Assembly (NCBI GenBank): GCA_030142905.1
Contig: JASJOG010000014.1
Coordinates: forward strand, 434,001 to 498,000
From: Heliopora coerulea
Lineage: Eukaryota; Cnidaria; Anthozoa; Scleralcyonacea; Helioporidae
Reading direction: 5' to 3'
DNA length: 64,000 nucleotides
Shown here piece by piece: positions 63,737 to 64,000 of the stretch; position 1 is the stretch's first letter, and the number at the start of each line of letters is the position of its first letter. The notes beneath the pieces are model-generated. The model saw only the letters and a program-made list of their open reading frames with translations. It did no database searches and was not told the origin of the DNA. Position numbers and translations under genes: made by a program.

Positions 63737-63884
63737 CCTTGGTTTTAAAGTCAGAGTTGTCCTTCTCTTAGGTGGGCTACTAACCAAGGTTAAAGAGCCC
63801 CACCTACCCTGGTTTTGAAATCAGAATTCGCCTTCTTTTATGTGGGCTATTGACCAAAACTGACGAGCCCCACCTATCCGAAGC
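63737..63884. repeat. Two ~74-bp tandem leader repeats of copy 5
   Basis: Each unit contains TGGTTTTAAA/GAAATCAGA, CCTTCTCTTAGGTGGGCTA and GAGCCCCACCTA. Placed at the 5' end of the element, as with copy 3, so they may act as promoter units. Confidence 0.7.
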
Positions 63885-64000
63885 TACTGGTTTCTGGGCG
63901 CCAGACACCCGCCTTTTGCCATTCTCCTGTTGGTTATAACGGTTCCGCCACGAGAAGGCCAGGAATTAGACTAGTTTGTCAGAGGCTTTATTTGAAGCAG

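Overview
This window reads as a eukaryotic, animal nuclear genome, most probably a cnidarian and perhaps a stony coral (inference, moderate confidence). It is intron-bearing and crowded with metazoan-type transposons: Penelope-like, hAT, PIF/Harbinger, mariner-like, APE-type LINE and restriction-enzyme-like-endonuclease non-LTR elements. One host gene is visible, a minus-strand D-alanine--D-alanine ligase-like (ATP-grasp) gene. Four coding exons at 5.2-14.5 kb join with matching reading phases and GT/AG borders; its 3' exons lie beyond the left edge or were not found.

Layout. 0.5-1.4 kb: a Penelope-like element copy with inverted arms, a GIY-YIG nuclease remnant and a hammerhead-like motif. 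3.2-4.4 kb: a dead PIF/Harbinger transposase. 7.3-8.2 kb: a second, decayed Penelope-like element ending in a hammerhead-like core, followed immediately by a 3.2-kb hAT element (8.27-11.44 kb). 14.5-29.3 kb: mostly non-coding DNA with many MITEs whose terminal repeats and target duplications can be read. 29.3-32.6 kb: a retroelement RT fragment and a 5'-truncated LINE that has replaced the left end of the next element.

32.6-48.9 kb: the main item, a Maverick/Polinton-type (adintovirus-like) integrated virus. It is intronless, compact and clearly more AT-rich than its surroundings. The minus-strand arm carries protein-primed-type DNA polymerase B, a set of small membrane and DNA-binding proteins, a repeat-built fibre followed by a lectin-like domain, a probable minor capsid protein and a 501-aa conserved protein. 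The plus-strand arm carries integrase, a membrane protein, a probable major capsid protein, packaging ATPase and a small protein; a putatively myristoylated protein is encoded at the far right on the minus strand. A TATAAA(A)TAAATG motif runs into the start codon of most of these genes. The copy is defective: polymerase and integrase are frameshifted, the polymerase is also truncated by the LINE, the ATPase is broken, and the fibre/lectin frame is cut by one stop. The left terminus is gone; the right end has 27-bp tandem repeats.

49-64 kb: a head-to-tail, same-orientation cluster of about five non-LTR retrotransposon copies with C-terminal restriction-like endonuclease (R2/R4/Dong-like). They are associated with (TAA)n tracts; one is flanked by a duplication of about 65 bp and another is interrupted by a 1.5-kb hAT-type element with a perfect 8-bp target duplication. 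No rRNA, tRNA or CRISPR was recognised.
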